Assembly: GCA_037176885.1 (NCBI GenBank)
Contig: JAWWNJ010000082.1
Span: 62,001 to 126,000 of the forward strand
DNA length: 64,000 nucleotides
Direction: 5' to 3'
Source of the DNA: Favolaschia claudopus
Taxonomy: Eukaryota; Basidiomycota; Agaricomycetes; Agaricales; Mycenaceae
Both the position numbers and the translations under genes were made by a program. Under the pieces are notes generated by a model that was given only the letters and a program-made list of their open reading frames with translations, did not search any database and was not told the origin of the DNA. Shown here piece by piece: positions 45,752 through 57,537 of the stretch; within the stretch, counting starts at the first letter, position 1, and each line of letters opens with the position of its first letter.

Positions 45752-46221
45752 AGAATCAACTTGTCAAGCTTCAAGCTTCAGGCCAGATTTGTGCAAGGCA
45801 ATCGGAGGAGGAGATTAGACTGAAATCGCGTCGTCCCAGTCCATGAACACTGTCGAAAATAGCCGCCAAGTAGTGTGTTCAAGAGTATCGTCAAAAACGC
45901 GTCTTCGTCAAACTAATATCGACCAGAAATGGCGAGAAACACGATAGATGGAGGAGGGGAAGGGCAAGCGGTAAACAACTGTGACGGATGCACGTGACAT
46001 TCGCGTGACGTCACACAGAGTTGGTAAAGAGCGTTTGTTTGAGAAAAAAAAAGTAGCAGATCTCACAAAGAAAAGTCTATAATAGGTAGCACTGCCACTT
46101 TAGGATCTCTAGGCATCGTTACAGAATTTCCGTACAATTATAACGCGAATAGTTGCGCGAATATCGTAAAGCAGTCCAAATCGAACGTGTTCAACGCATC
46201 TCTTACCCAGACATATGAAGT
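45752..46221. other. Upstream region of the Rap1-type gene
   Basis: 470 bases between the Rap1-type start and the GH79 stop, both genes on the minus strand. It contains the palindromic TGACGTCA described separately and a short A-rich run (gagaaaaaaaaag) at 46042. Confidence 0.5.
46006..46013. promoter_or_regulatory. CRE/ATF palindrome TGACGTCA
   Basis: A perfect 8-base ATF/CREB site sits 255 bases upstream of the Rap1-type start codon, next to a second bZIP-like CACGTGAC at 45991-45998. The site itself is seen; use by a bZIP factor is inference. Confidence 0.5.
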
Positions 46222-48639
46222 TCACGCCACCCGCCCGAGCAGCACCATGATCGTGGCTACCACTGCGCCAAAAACGACAGACGAAGCTAGCGCTGCCGAA
46301 CGTGTTGCGGCATCCTTCGGCGGTCTGCTCGTCCCAGCGAGCTCGTGCTCAGACATGCGGTATCCGTTGGAGGTGGAGAGGACTGCAGGATCGACGCTGG
46401 CTGTAATGGAGATCCGCTCATCAGCGTCACGGAAGGAAAAGCCATTGATAGGTCAAACAGGGTAGGATGGAGGATAGGACGAAGTCAAGGACGACATCAC
46501 ATACCGGTATTACGCGTCTTCGTGAGTGCTGTGGTCGGGAAAGTCATTGCCGGTGCGCCCTTGTTTTCTGTGAAGGCATCGTCGCTGAGAAACACCAACG
46601 CCGCTCCCGGTGCAGGGACATCAACAGTGCAGGTCCCCGCGGTCGCATCACAATCGACTGTTCGAATAACTTCCTCGCCCATGGGTCGTCCGTCCGACTC
46701 GAAGTTGCCTCCGAAAGTCTGGGCCAGGATATAAGCTTTTGACGATGGAAAGGCGAGAAGAAGCACCAAACCTGATTAGCCCACGTATACCCACCCTTCT
46801 GCACCACTGTATCCGCCAACAAATACTTCACCTTCACCGACGAGGGCATCGTCGTTCCCGCAATGCTTATAACCGCATGCACGGTGCTGGCCCCACTGGG
46901 GTCATTTATGTAGTTGATGATCGCAACGCGCACGGGAGTGCCGTTCTCATAAATCCCGTAGATGGGCGTGAAGGATGAGAGGTTGTCGACGCCGTAGTTG
47001 AAGACTTGTGTGTTGTTGGAGGGACCAATGGCTTCGGCCATGACGAGGGCGGAATAATATGTCGGGCCGACAGTCCATTGGTGGAAGGCCGATTGGTTAG
47101 TTGGGGGAGCTGGTAGTAGATGAGCGTGGGATAAGGAGTCAAGTGGCGAGAAGTCTATGAACTCACATGTAAAAGGCTAGACAATAAAACATAAGCATCC
47201 TGCCACAAATCAAGAACAAGTGGGAATACTAACATTATAGAAGACATTTTGTCCACCAACATGGAACATAGCCCCGCTGAAGTTGGAGTGCGCCATTTGA
47301 AGGGCATAATCGAGACCCCAGAGCGCCGCAACGAAGGAGTCAGAGATGCCAAGGAAGCCTCCGCAGGCAGCCTAAACAACGTGATAAATCGAAGAACGGC
47401 AAGAACTGGTAAAATCACAGACCGTGTTAGTCTCGAACATAATGAACGGCTTCCCCTGCTGTTGCGCAAAAGCGGTACTGTTGAGATAAGGCTGAAGCAA
47501 GGAGGTGTGTGCATCATGGGTGAGGTACAACGGGAGCACGGATTGCGGGTCAATGATGTCTGGGTTGCCAGGTTCGCCGAACATAGCTGCACAGTTATGG
47601 CGAGGGTACCTATGAATCATTAGATCGGCAGAAACTATGAAAGGCAAGGCGCATACTTTTCCACCGTCAAATACCCAATATTGGCACCATGTTTATCGAG
47701 CAACCCCGAATCCCATACCTGCTCTGGCGTCCAGGCAAAGTCGGTTATACTGGGCGACACAAGGTTCTTCATGCCCCCTTTCGTAACATCCAACCCTTCC
47801 GTCGCAAGCTGTGCGAACAAATCGCTCATCTCGCCACCATAGTCAGAAGGTGAATAACCCTCTGGACGATGCCCATGCAAAGAATACTGGTCGGGTTCAT
47901 TCCCTGCTTGGAGGCCGAGGAGGCGATCGCCAAGAATCTCGTCCGCAGCCTTGATGATAGCTGTGGCGAAGGGCTGGGTCTGACGCCAGGGGATACCGAG
48001 GAACCAGTGGACGTTAACGAGTTCAGAAATTTTGTTCATCATGACGAAGAGGTCACGACGGTATTCGAGGGGAGGGGTCTGTGTTGTGCCGGTGACGCCA
48101 GTGAGGTTCTTTGTGAGGATGCGGCCGTCAGGGATAAGGCTGTCGTCGACAAGCTCCGCTGACTCTTGCGAGTTACCGCCAACACGAATCATGACAGACC
48201 CCGCGCGATTCACGATATTGGCCATAAGATTCAGAAAGGGGACCTGAATGAGGGACGAGTTCTTCCCCACTACACAGAGAATCAGAGAAACTCGCGGTAA
48301 CGATGGATATAACCTACAGACTTGATTGGACACCGACATTTCGATGGAAAAGCCGAAGAATGAGCCCTTTTGTTTGATGGACAGACCTGGTGTCCCTTCA
48401 TTCTGAAGGTTGATGGGGATGGTGGTGAGCACTGCGGGACTGGGTACTGGAGGTGCGGCAAGCGTCGTCGGGTTGTAAGCTGCTACCCCAGTGTATATGG
48501 CTCCAGGGGCGGTGGTAGCAAATGCTATTTGGTTTTCCTGCTGGTGATGCACGGTAATAGCGGCGTGAACGGTGGTAGCAAGGATGAGGAAAGAGAAACA
48601 TAAAGAGCGCAACGGGCCCAAGGGCGATTCTGAGGTCAT
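46222..48639 (-). CDS. GH79 family glycoside hydrolase, membrane- or GPI-anchored
   Basis: Seven or eight exons; the ends and most junctions are clear (48318-48639, 47657-48269, 47423-47609 and on). The signal peptide is LCFSFLILATTVHA. The acid/base catalytic region is LLGLQAGNEPDQYSL (Asn-Glu-Pro) and the nucleophile region is KPFIMFETNTAACGG. MIRVGGNSQESAELV and GAMFHVGGQNVFYN are also typical of fungal beta-glucuronidases of GH79. The C-terminus (SSVVFGAVVATTMIMVLLGR) is hydrophobic, so the enzyme is probably tethered to the membrane or wall. It would release glucuronic acid or 4-O-methylglucuronic acid from arabinogalactan-like glycans; exact specificity is unknown. Confidence 0.88.
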
Positions 48640-49718
48640 TGTGAGCAGACGGAAGCAAGAGGTACAACACGTACGTCGTCGTACTTCATATAAGATACAA
48701 GCACGGCTTCTTGGCGCTGTCTTGTCTGCTTAGGATGACGGGATTCCCTTGGAATTATCGGCACATTACTGTTGAAAAACATGTGAGATGGAAGGGAGAC
48801 AGAGAAAAGTCGCTCACTATCCTGGGTCGTTGTCATGGGTTAACGATGATAGATACAGAATAGATACAGATAGCCTGCTAGTCAACACAATGAAAAGGTT
48901 CGGTGCCTTCAACTCCTGTTCTCAAGGCCATGACAGGAAAATCGGTATTTGGACTGCCAAGAACACGAGCTGGCCGATCGTGCGAGTACAAGACAGAATT
49001 CTTCAGAACGAAGCCAAGGAAAGCGAACAGTCTGGCAAACTGGAAGCGGGGGAATGTCTCAAATGGGGGATGCTCAGCAGCAACCATCGCTATCGCCGCG
49101 AGTGAATACATGGTTCGCGACCTTCAAGCTGATTACAGGAGCGAATGACCCCTGTCGCCCCTGTGTTCTTGAGCTGCACCGCCTGCTGCCCAGCATCTTA
49201 GCCTATGTCGAGTGCGCTGAGGTCATCTTGGAAATATCCCAAGACAACAGACAAGAAAGATACTAAGGAATGCAAAGCCTGCAAACTGACCCGGTGGTCC
49301 GTGCGTCTTATATCGATGCCGAGTGGAGCAGAAATAAAAGCAAGAAGAGCCAGCCTGCACCATGAACAGCAATCGATTAGGTGGAGTTGCTCAACGTAGC
49401 CAACAATATTCAATCAAACACCAGGAGCGAAGCAGAGACGGGAATAGACCAGTTCAACGAGGACGCATTGCATCCAAAATGGCGACAAGAGTTATTTGGC
49501 GGGGTGCAAATTACTGGTGCAATAATTTGGCAGCTAAGTTGTCGGGCGAGGGCAAGTACGTTGTATGAATTTTGTGGTGGGCCAGGGCAAGTATATGGCG
49601 AGGTTTACGCATAGACGATGGTGGTACAGGTTCAAGCTCCATTCGTGTGACGTGACAACGTTACCTGTCACCTCCCGATTCTTTCCTTCCACATTCCCCG
49701 CCGTCCGCTGGAGCGCCG
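48640..49718. other. 1.1 kb divergent intergenic region
   Basis: It lies between the GH79 start and the MPP start. Only short frames without motifs occur. Pyrimidine-rich sequence at 49670-49700 is probably the MPP promoter. Confidence 0.4.
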
Positions 49719-51462
49719 ATGGTGTCGAGAACCGTCATAAACCGCGTCTTCAGGAGTGCCAGGACACCTGTAAGCCATACCGCTGCTACCAAGTCCTTCC
49801 ACTAAGTTTTTATCCAATTTTCAGCGGTCTCTGAGGAGTTTTGCGACTGTACATAACCCGGGCCCTTTAACAGAAATTTCGCGGCTTTCTAATGGCCTCA
49901 CAATTGCTACGGAGTCCCACCCGCATGCACAGACGGCCACTGTAGGCGTCTGGATAGACGCAGGCTCTCGGGCAGAGACTGACGCGACAAACGGGACCGC
50001 TCACTTCCTCGAACACATGGCATTCAAGGGCACCGGAAAGCGCACTCAGCATGCTCTCGAGCTTGAAGTCGAGAACATTGGTGCCCATTTGAACGCCTAC
50101 ACGTCCCGCGAGCAGACCGTCTACTATGCCAAGAGCTTCCGCAAGGACGTGCCCACTGCTGTCGACATTATCAGTGACATCCTCCAAAACTCAAAACTCG
50201 AGAATTCCGCAATCGAGCGCGAGCGAGACGTCATCTTGCGCGAGCAGCAAGAGGTTGACAAACAGATGGAGGAGGTCGTTTTCGACCATCTGCATTCCGT
50301 TGCTTTCCAACGTGAGTCCTGTCATTTCTGTTTCTTCAGTGCCGCGAGATACTCCGCCGTGCATAATTGGTGTTGTGGTCAACACCCTTTTGCTTTTCGT
50401 TTCTGCATGTTTGCTGAGACTTGATTTTTTATATATCTCTTCCCTGTTGCCGTGTGCGTGACTAAAAATTCTACCCCTCACAGGTCAGCCTCTTGGGCGT
50501 ACCATTCTTGGCCCTAAAGGTAAGCATACTTGCTTGAGTGGTCGTGTCTCTCACTCAAGATCACCCAGCCAACATCCTGTCGATAAAGCGGGACGACCTT
50601 GATAGCTACATCAAGACCAACTACACCGCTGACCGCATGGTCCTCGTCGGAGCTGGTGGTATCGACCACGCTGAGCTCGTCAAGCTCGCCGAGAAGAACT
50701 TCTCCTCCCTCCCCGTCTCGCCCAATCCCCTCCGCCTCGGCTCAGCCGCCCACCCCAAACCAGCATTCGTCGGTTCTGAGGTCCGGCTGCGCGACGACGA
50801 GCTCAACGCCGCCCACATCGCCATTGCCGTCGAGGGTGTCAGCTGGTCCTCGCCAGACTACTTCCCCATGATGGTCCTGCAGAGCGTTTTCGGCAACTGG
50901 GATCGCTCCCTCGGCTCCGCCCCCCACCTCTCCTCAAAGCTCTCGGACATCATCGCCACCAACGGCCTCGCCAACTCTTTCATGAGCTTTAGCACCAGCT
51001 ACGCTGATACCGGTCTCTGGGGCATCTACATGGTCAGCGAAAACCTCATGAACCTCGACGACCTCACCCATTCTACGTTGCGTGAGTGGACGCGCATGAG
51101 CATGGAGCCCACGATCGTTGAGGTCGAACGCGCGAAGAGCCAGCTCAAAGCTGGTCTCCTCCTCGGTCTCGACGGGACCACCGCCATCGCTGAGGACATT
51201 GGGCGCCAGATCGTGACCACTGGCCGTCGCATGTCGCCTATCCAGATCGAGCAGGCCGTTGACGCTGTCACCCTTGATGATATCACCCGTGTTGCGAAGA
51301 AGTATCTCTGGGATAAGGATGTGAGTTCCCCCTACTTTTTTCCTCATTTCGTCAATGCTCACACTGCTATTCGTCCAGTTCGCCATGGCTGCTATTGGCA
51401 ACATAGATGGCCTGTTAGATTATAACCGTATTCGCTCTGACATGTCGTCGATGATCCACTAG
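49719..51462 (+). CDS. MAS1: Mitochondrial processing peptidase beta subunit
   Basis: Five exons (49719-49769, 49825-50311, 50484-50519, 50560-51320, 51379-51462) give 472 residues, the family length. The presequence is [17 protein letters not shown] (basic) and RSLRSFATV precedes the mature protein. The catalytic zinc motif is [11 protein letters not shown] (HxxEH), with the distal Glu in [19 protein letters not shown]. The substrate-binding half has [16 protein letters not shown] and [14 protein letters not shown]. It forms the peptidase with the alpha subunit and removes presequences in the matrix; in fungi this subunit can be part of complex III. Exon 3 is 36 bases. Confidence 0.96.
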
Positions 51463-51667
51463 AGTAGTGAAAATGCAGCCAGGATCAAAATTTAATAGCT
51501 TCTAATTGGATCGTCGGTGGTGAGCCTGTAGGCCGTCATTGTAACTTCAGCACAGGGTATAAGGTGACTGTTCTTCTCTACTGCTACCCGTACTCCACGA
51601 CTGCCGAAGCGACTAGAACAGAAACCGAAAGAAAACTTCTCTTGGGCACATATTATTACTGCTGTTT

Positions 51668-53152
51668 GTTCGCAATCCGTATTTGGAAATGATCCCTTGC
51701 ACTCAACCTCAACCGCTCCATCTTCATTAGGGCCTCAAATGATAAGAAAGTTCAGGATTAGCATTGGGCTCAGGCTTGAATGCCTTTATTTCGCTTTGCG
51801 GCCGCCAGACCCTCGACCTCTATGCCCGAGCAACAAGGTTTCAGAACTTTACTTCCGCTGTGCGGAAGCGTTGATTTTCAAATATCCATGTCTGTGATTG
51901 CGCTTCCCAGCTCCCCTTGAAAGGTATAAATCAAACCCCACCCCCAGCCAAAACACCCCGCTTCCGAGCACAACACACAATCGGTTTAACTGCTTACCCT
52001 GTTAACAAAAAAAATGCCTGCTTCATTGTATAACTGCCCGCGTCCTGGTCCCCCTCCTACGTGCTCGCTTCCGCCTTTGCCTTGCTCAACTGTCAGTGTG
52101 CCTTCGCTGGAGCCAGAGCCTTGGGTCCTCCTCGAAACACCTGTACCTGTCAGCGCACCGGAGCCCTGGATCCTCTACGTAGTACCCCCTCGCAAGGACC
52201 CGGAGTTCGTGCAAAAGAAGAAACATTACAGGCGCGAGTGCGTGGTGAGCCCTGACTTTGCTCTTCCTGTGCCGGAGACGGTCGCCCCCTTTGACGAGTC
52301 GCTGCTGGCGCCGCGCAACTTGTTCGAATTATCCGAAGACATTTTTGGACGCGGCCGGATGGAGAAGCTCGTCAAGCTCAAGCGACGTCTCGGGAGGAAG
52401 CTTTGAGTCGGCGGGTGGGGTGGGAGTGCGGGGCGTTGTTGATGCGATTGGATTTGACGACGAGCGGGCGACGGTCTTAGGATGCGGTCGAACGTGAGTT
52501 TTATGGTTTCGGAACATACTTGACAACCACAGTCAAGCTACGACGACGACGGTCTTCGGATGCGGTCGGTATCATACCCGGAGCAGTTTGAGGGATGATG
52601 GTGGCGGGATTTGGTTTCGTATTCGGTGAGCTTTTTTGCCTTGTCCTCGCCCTGGCGCTTTCATTGACCGGAACTTCGCAGAGCCAGATTCTCTTTCGAC
52701 CAAGTGATACACATGGTGGTGAGGATGGTCTGCACTTCGGTAGGCTTCAACCGTCTTGTAAGTTTTATGCTGCCTTTTTCTGATGTCGTTTTTCCAGGGC
52801 TATTCCTCTACCTTTGCTCTGGTGATATGTATGGTGGTGAAACTTGTTCGCGATTGGGTAGGTCTATGCACTTATGATTCGTCCTGTGACGTTGATGGAC
52901 TTTTCGGAGGGCTGGTTCCTCTTCGGCGCTTCGAGGCACAGGCTCATAACAACTCATTTCCAGTTGATTGAGTGCTCTTCACATCTTCTTTCTTATGCTC
53001 GACCGTTCTTATTCACCTTTTGCCACAGGGTCACTCTGAAGTGACCGTGAGTCCTCTATCTGCTGTACTGAATATATTCTGACTATCACATTTTCGGTCA
53101 CTGGGACGATGGCGCGGATCAAGTAAGGATACAATTATGCCTCAATAAGTCG
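51668..53152 (+). repeat. Inverted 1.5 kb duplication, right copy
   Basis: Counterpart of 39063-40530 on the opposite strand; it begins near tttgttcgcaatccgtattt and ends near ctcaataagtcg. It lies just beyond the MPP gene. Outside the gene there are many point differences and small indels. Confidence 0.85.
52014..52406 (+). CDS. Small proline-rich protein, 130 residues (copy 2)
   Basis: Nearly identical to the protein at 39799-40191, with the same start (MPASLYNCPRPGPPPT) and length, differing at about five residues (for example Val to Ala in ETVAPFDE, Cys to Ser in ELSEDIF). A TATA-like aggtataaat lies at 51922, about 90 bases upstream, and the same sequence is present in copy 1. The function is unknown. 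Confidence 0.72.
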   Translation: MPASLYNCPRPGPPPTCSLPPLPCSTVSVPSLEPEPWVLLETPVPVSAPEPWILYVVPPRKDPEFVQKKKHYRRECVVSPDFALPVPETVAPFDESLLAPRNLFELSEDIFGRGRMEKLVKLKRRLGRKL

Positions 53153-53616
53153 CCTTCATTTTTCACACAGCTGGATTCTTATCTTCACCTGCTGCGATAG
53201 ACCGATGATCATCGGGTTTGCGAATTTTTTTGCCTCGAACTCTGTCTCTGACTACTGGGTCTGCGAGATGCAATGATTATACGTATGTGCGTATCTTCCA
53301 AATTTCTCCAATTTTTCTCCGTCTTCCGCTTATGTCTGACCCTGCCAGCACCCCACAAGCGCCTCCGAGGGAGACGATGAGTCTAGCCATGCTGCCATAG
53401 ATGCTTCCACTGCGTACACGTTCTGTTTATTTTACGGCGCTGCGCTGCCAATGTGATTCTTCCATCATTCCTGATCAGAAAGCACCATACAGCAAATTTA
53501 AATTCTGCGATGCTCTGAGGGTGCTTTGGGATGTCGCGAGTCGACTCGCGACCGTTGGATGAGAAGATAGGGAAAATTGCACCATGATCATGACGGCATA
53601 TCCTGCAACTTCCCAA

Positions 53617-54354
53617 GGGATAATTCTGTTGAGAAACCCGGGGTGCAGGTAGAAACCCTCCCCATATAAGGGAATATTGCAGAAACCCGCCGCACAAACT
53701 TAAACAGATTCTGGACAGAAACCCACTTACGTCGATTCGATGGCATCAGCGAACATTCAGGCAGGTTTGGTCGGCAACACCGACGTCTTCGTTATTTCTT
53801 GCATTCAGACGAAGATTGTGGGTAACATATAGCCTTCCAACATTCTTGACGGTTGTTCATTGTTCTTCACTGTGAGTTCCCGACGTCCTGTCGACTCTAA
53901 GAATATGCCGGAGATGCAGCCGATCCCGAACGCTCGGCACAGCCCTGATGTCTAACGGAGCACATTGGGATCTTGCTTTGAGCCTCATTCAAGGCATACA
54001 AAAGCATCGGAGGAGTGACCGCAATATTGTCGTAGGTTTTATGCTAATCGTGAGGCTGCTAGGCTCGTCGGGTGAGGAAATAACGACGTGATCGGCATGC
54101 ACACGGCAATCTCGGAACCACGAAGAAGGGATGGGCCCTGATCATGACAGCCTGAGACCTACCACCACTGGGAATTAATGCTGAAGCGATAAATAAAAGC
54201 GTCTGAGCAGGTCAAACCAACCCTCAGCATTGTTGCCGCGCTCGCCGCCGAGTCGGCAGACTCGGGCAATCACCTTCCCAAATTGGAAGGGTCTTTGAAC
54301 ACCGGGTTTCTACATAAAGATTCGGAAACCCGGGTTTCTGGATAGAATTATCCC
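53617..54354. mobile_element. Non-autonomous TIR element, 738 bp
   Basis: The ends are inverted repeats: gggataattct...agaaacccggg at 53617-53641 and the complement cccgggtttct...agaattatccc at 54330-54354. The flanks are identical: TTCCCAA at 53610-53616 and 54355-54361, compatible with a 7-base target duplication, though the flank is partly palindromic and a 3-5 base duplication is possible. The left arm repeats agaaaccc four times within 80 bases, as transposase sub-terminal sites do. No transposase is encoded. The superfamily is undetermined. Confidence 0.78.
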
Positions 54355-54604
54355 TTCCCAAGGTTCAACTTCCTGGTTGAAACTTTCAACAAGTTCAACG
54401 ACGCACAACGCGACGCAGAAGATCCAGCAATAAAACGTTTCACAAACGCTGACGTCAACTACTTACAAGGAAATAGCTAAAATATCCCGTCTCCGGCAGC
54501 TCGTCCAAAGTATAGCACATGTCGAGACTCGAGAGAATGAACAGCGAAAAAGGTGTGGTAAGTTATCAGTCAAGTACAGGTAGTGTCTACAGCAAACTGC
54601 GCCC

Positions 54605-56115
54605 TCAAAAATGTTCAACAGCAGTCCTTCGATGTTTACCAATCCCATCATCCAAAGGACTGATATCCACGACAGTATCAAACTGAACATTGACACCACC
54701 TTGCGTCCGAGTCGTGTCCGTCGTCCCAATTTGCTTCACGCTCCACCGCAACGAAGACGATGATAATTCCTTAGCGACGGGACCCAAAGGAATACTCGAC
54801 GACGCCAAAACAGACTCTTCCCAGATGGTGCGTTGGAAGTTCACGATGACGATGATGAGTGTTGGGTAGAGGCCGGAGATCTGGTCACCCATTGGCCCGA
54901 CGACGTCGTATATATATTGCCATGCGGAATGTGGCGGGAAGTCGATGTAGGATAGTATTTGCGTGAGCTGTAAGTATATGAGTATTAAGAATCAATAAAA
55001 ATTGTGCTTGAACGGCCAACGGATGGGGTACATACCCATAACAAACTATAGATGAAACCCGACTCGACGAGAATGGAGAGGATCTTCTCTACCGACATAC
55101 GGTGAGGTCGACCGGGAATGTTCATCTGCCTCATTGCTCTGCGATGTTTCCTAGAGATAAATCATGTCAACCATTGGAACACCTTCCTCAACAAAATGCA
55201 GAGTAGCTCACCACGCTTGATATCCAATTAGGATCGTACAAGTGATATTAGTAGCCAGGGAGAACACCCATCCGAGTCGGGACGCTTGTGGGCAGATAAT
55301 GTCTCCACCGGGAAGAGGCCCCTGTGAGCTCCCGCAGGTGAGATCTATTATACAAAAGACTAAAAAAACCAATTCAAGTCAACGGCGATGACGGAAGACT
55401 TCGGGATAACGAACAAGGCTGAAAGCTCACCAAGCGAAGCAAGCAGAAGAACACAGGGTAGCAATATTGCTAGCAGTCTTCCCCGAAACACAGCCCAGGT
55501 TCGCCAGATGACGACGCCATCTCCGATAATCATCTGCGGTTTTGTCAGAGATGAATCAGGGATAGAATATAGCTTAACAGACACTGACGTTGAAAACAAA
55601 GAATCCCTCCCCCGGACCAAACAGAGGCTCTCTCTTGTCTTCCGCAAAACCCAGTCGTTCTCGGAGAGGAACGTCAGGGACCAGCAGGAGATAATGTATG
55701 TTTTCGAGGGTGTCTGCGACGTGCAGCGCCCATTGCGTAACAGAGGCAGCGTACAGATAGATAACGACAATGAGCATGATAATGGAGCTGCGGGATCGAA
55801 GGCCTTTCCGACTGTGGCATGAATTTCAGATCAGCTTTTGCCAGAGATTAGGTTCAAAACAGCTCGAGACGTACAAGATAGAGTATATTGCGAGTGCGAA
55901 GATGATGCCATATGCGCCTGAGTGACTCTCAAATTTCCGAAGGATTGAACGAGCAGGAAAAATGCATACTTACTGCAAAACACGGTCTCGGAAACTAAAG
56001 CTATAACCTGGTCCGTGATAATCTGTCCAAAGACCTGAATACGATGTGCGTCTGCGCGCGAGAGCGCAGACAAAGAGGGGGAAGTTGAATTTGAATTTGT
56101 CGAAGTTGGAGTCAT
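54605..56115 (-). CDS. Basidiomycete seven-helix integral membrane protein
   Basis: Multi-exon. After MTPTSTNSNSTSPSLSALSR come helices starting DQVIALVSETVFC, AYGIIFALAIYSI, SIIMLIVVIYLYAASVTQW, GDGVVIWRTWAVFRGRLLAIL, WVFSLATNITCTILIGYQAW, KILSILVESGFIYSLLW, and SGLYPTLIIVIVNFQRTIW. The motif WRTWAVFRGR in the middle and the basic KHRRAMRQM loop place it in the large, mostly uncharacterised agaric family. The C-terminus is soluble (SSLRWSVKQIGTTDTTR). A receptor-like role is suggested only by topology. Confidence 0.78.
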
Positions 56116-57537
56116 TGCGGAAACGAACGGTGCCACTGGGGCAAAAGCAGGGGGAATGCTAAATCATGAAGGACGGCTTGGTACATATATATGGCGCTGC
56201 TCACGATCATATGTTGGAGGGTATCCAAAATCAACATGATCACGGGAAAAGTCAAGGAAGTTTTCTTGATTCCGCGAGGCGCACCACAATGTTCCCACTT
56301 GTGATTCACTTGGGGATGGGAAGTCATTGTCAGACTTGAACCGTGCAACGGGGTGGGGTAGTCTCCGCACACGGGACAGCTGGATTGACTCGCAACTTGC
56401 AGGAGGGATTGATCATTGAACTGTGGAAAATCCTGTGGAGCAAAAAGAGTCGCTGGGTTCAAATTCAGATGACGTGCCTGCCAGTGGTTGCACGGCATGT
56501 ACTGGCGTGTACTCGAGCTGATTGATGTCCGCTAAATTTCCCGCGGGACACCTTCAACGATCATGAACCGAAGTTGCTGTAGATCTGTGTATTCATCAGT
56601 CGCGACGTACTCTGGGAAAAGAATACTTAGGCTAACTCAATAATGTTTCTGACAAGCTCTAAGATGATTCTGTCTCATTTTGTATGCCAACTATGTACCG
56701 ATTCAGTGGACTGAAAGTGATGGGACCGCAAGGAATTGGAATACCATACTTACTTGATGCGTGGCTTGCCGAGTCCCCCAAATACTCTGGACGAGATGGT
56801 TGCCCTACCTCGCGCTGTATTCAGTTCGAAGCCTATAGCCTGCTATATACTCACATCTGACAACTGGATTGAAAGTCTCGATTTCGGAGTCTTCTAAACA
56901 AGATCATCAACTTCAGATTGGAATTGCTGAACTCCATGACGTGCCTGTTAACGACTCGCACAGCCCTGACATGGTTTATAATGTACAAATCATAGATTTA
57001 GTGGAAAACAATCGCCTTGGCAAGTTGCCACTTCGTTTTGGTGACCTGAGTGTAAGACTGCAGCGAGCTCGTTCATTCGAAGACTGTGCCGGAATGCTGA
57101 AGAACCAGTCCAAAGAGAAGCTTTGCAAGTTGACAACAGGAAAAACTTGCCAAAGACTAACAGCTCCGAGTCTTGATTCTTGAACATTAATGTTGTTCCG
57201 AGTCGATCAATTCGGAATTCAACCGAGTCCTCCCAAGCCTCGATACAATGGATCTGAGAGGAAGCCATGAAATGTTGGTCTTGAGCTTGAAGATCTTTAT
57301 CCCTCGATTCGTGCTGTTCCGACCAAGGAAGGTTGAGAGCAAGTTGGGAGAAAGAACAGAAAAGAACTCGAAGTTGAACCATCATGGGAGCTTCGTGACG
57401 TGTGACTGCACGTGGCATGTCACAGTTCCCCTATCTCGTTCTTTTCGTTTCGCCGCTTCACCGTTAACCTCATCGTACTTATCGGCAGGGCTTGTGCAGG
57501 TGCTGCAACTTGGAAGCTACTCTCATTTTCGTATAAG
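56116..57537. other. 1.4 kb divergent intergenic region
   Basis: Between the membrane protein and the DUF4246 gene. An open frame at 56869-57183 has no motif. A cluster of gtgac / gtcac elements is at 57395-57425, near the DUF4246 start. Confidence 0.4.

Noticed and set aside
39063..53152. Interpretation of the 14 kb inverted-repeat block as one giant transposon
   Set aside because: The interior holds conserved housekeeping genes (MED9, MPP beta) and no transposase, and no target duplication is seen at the outer edges.
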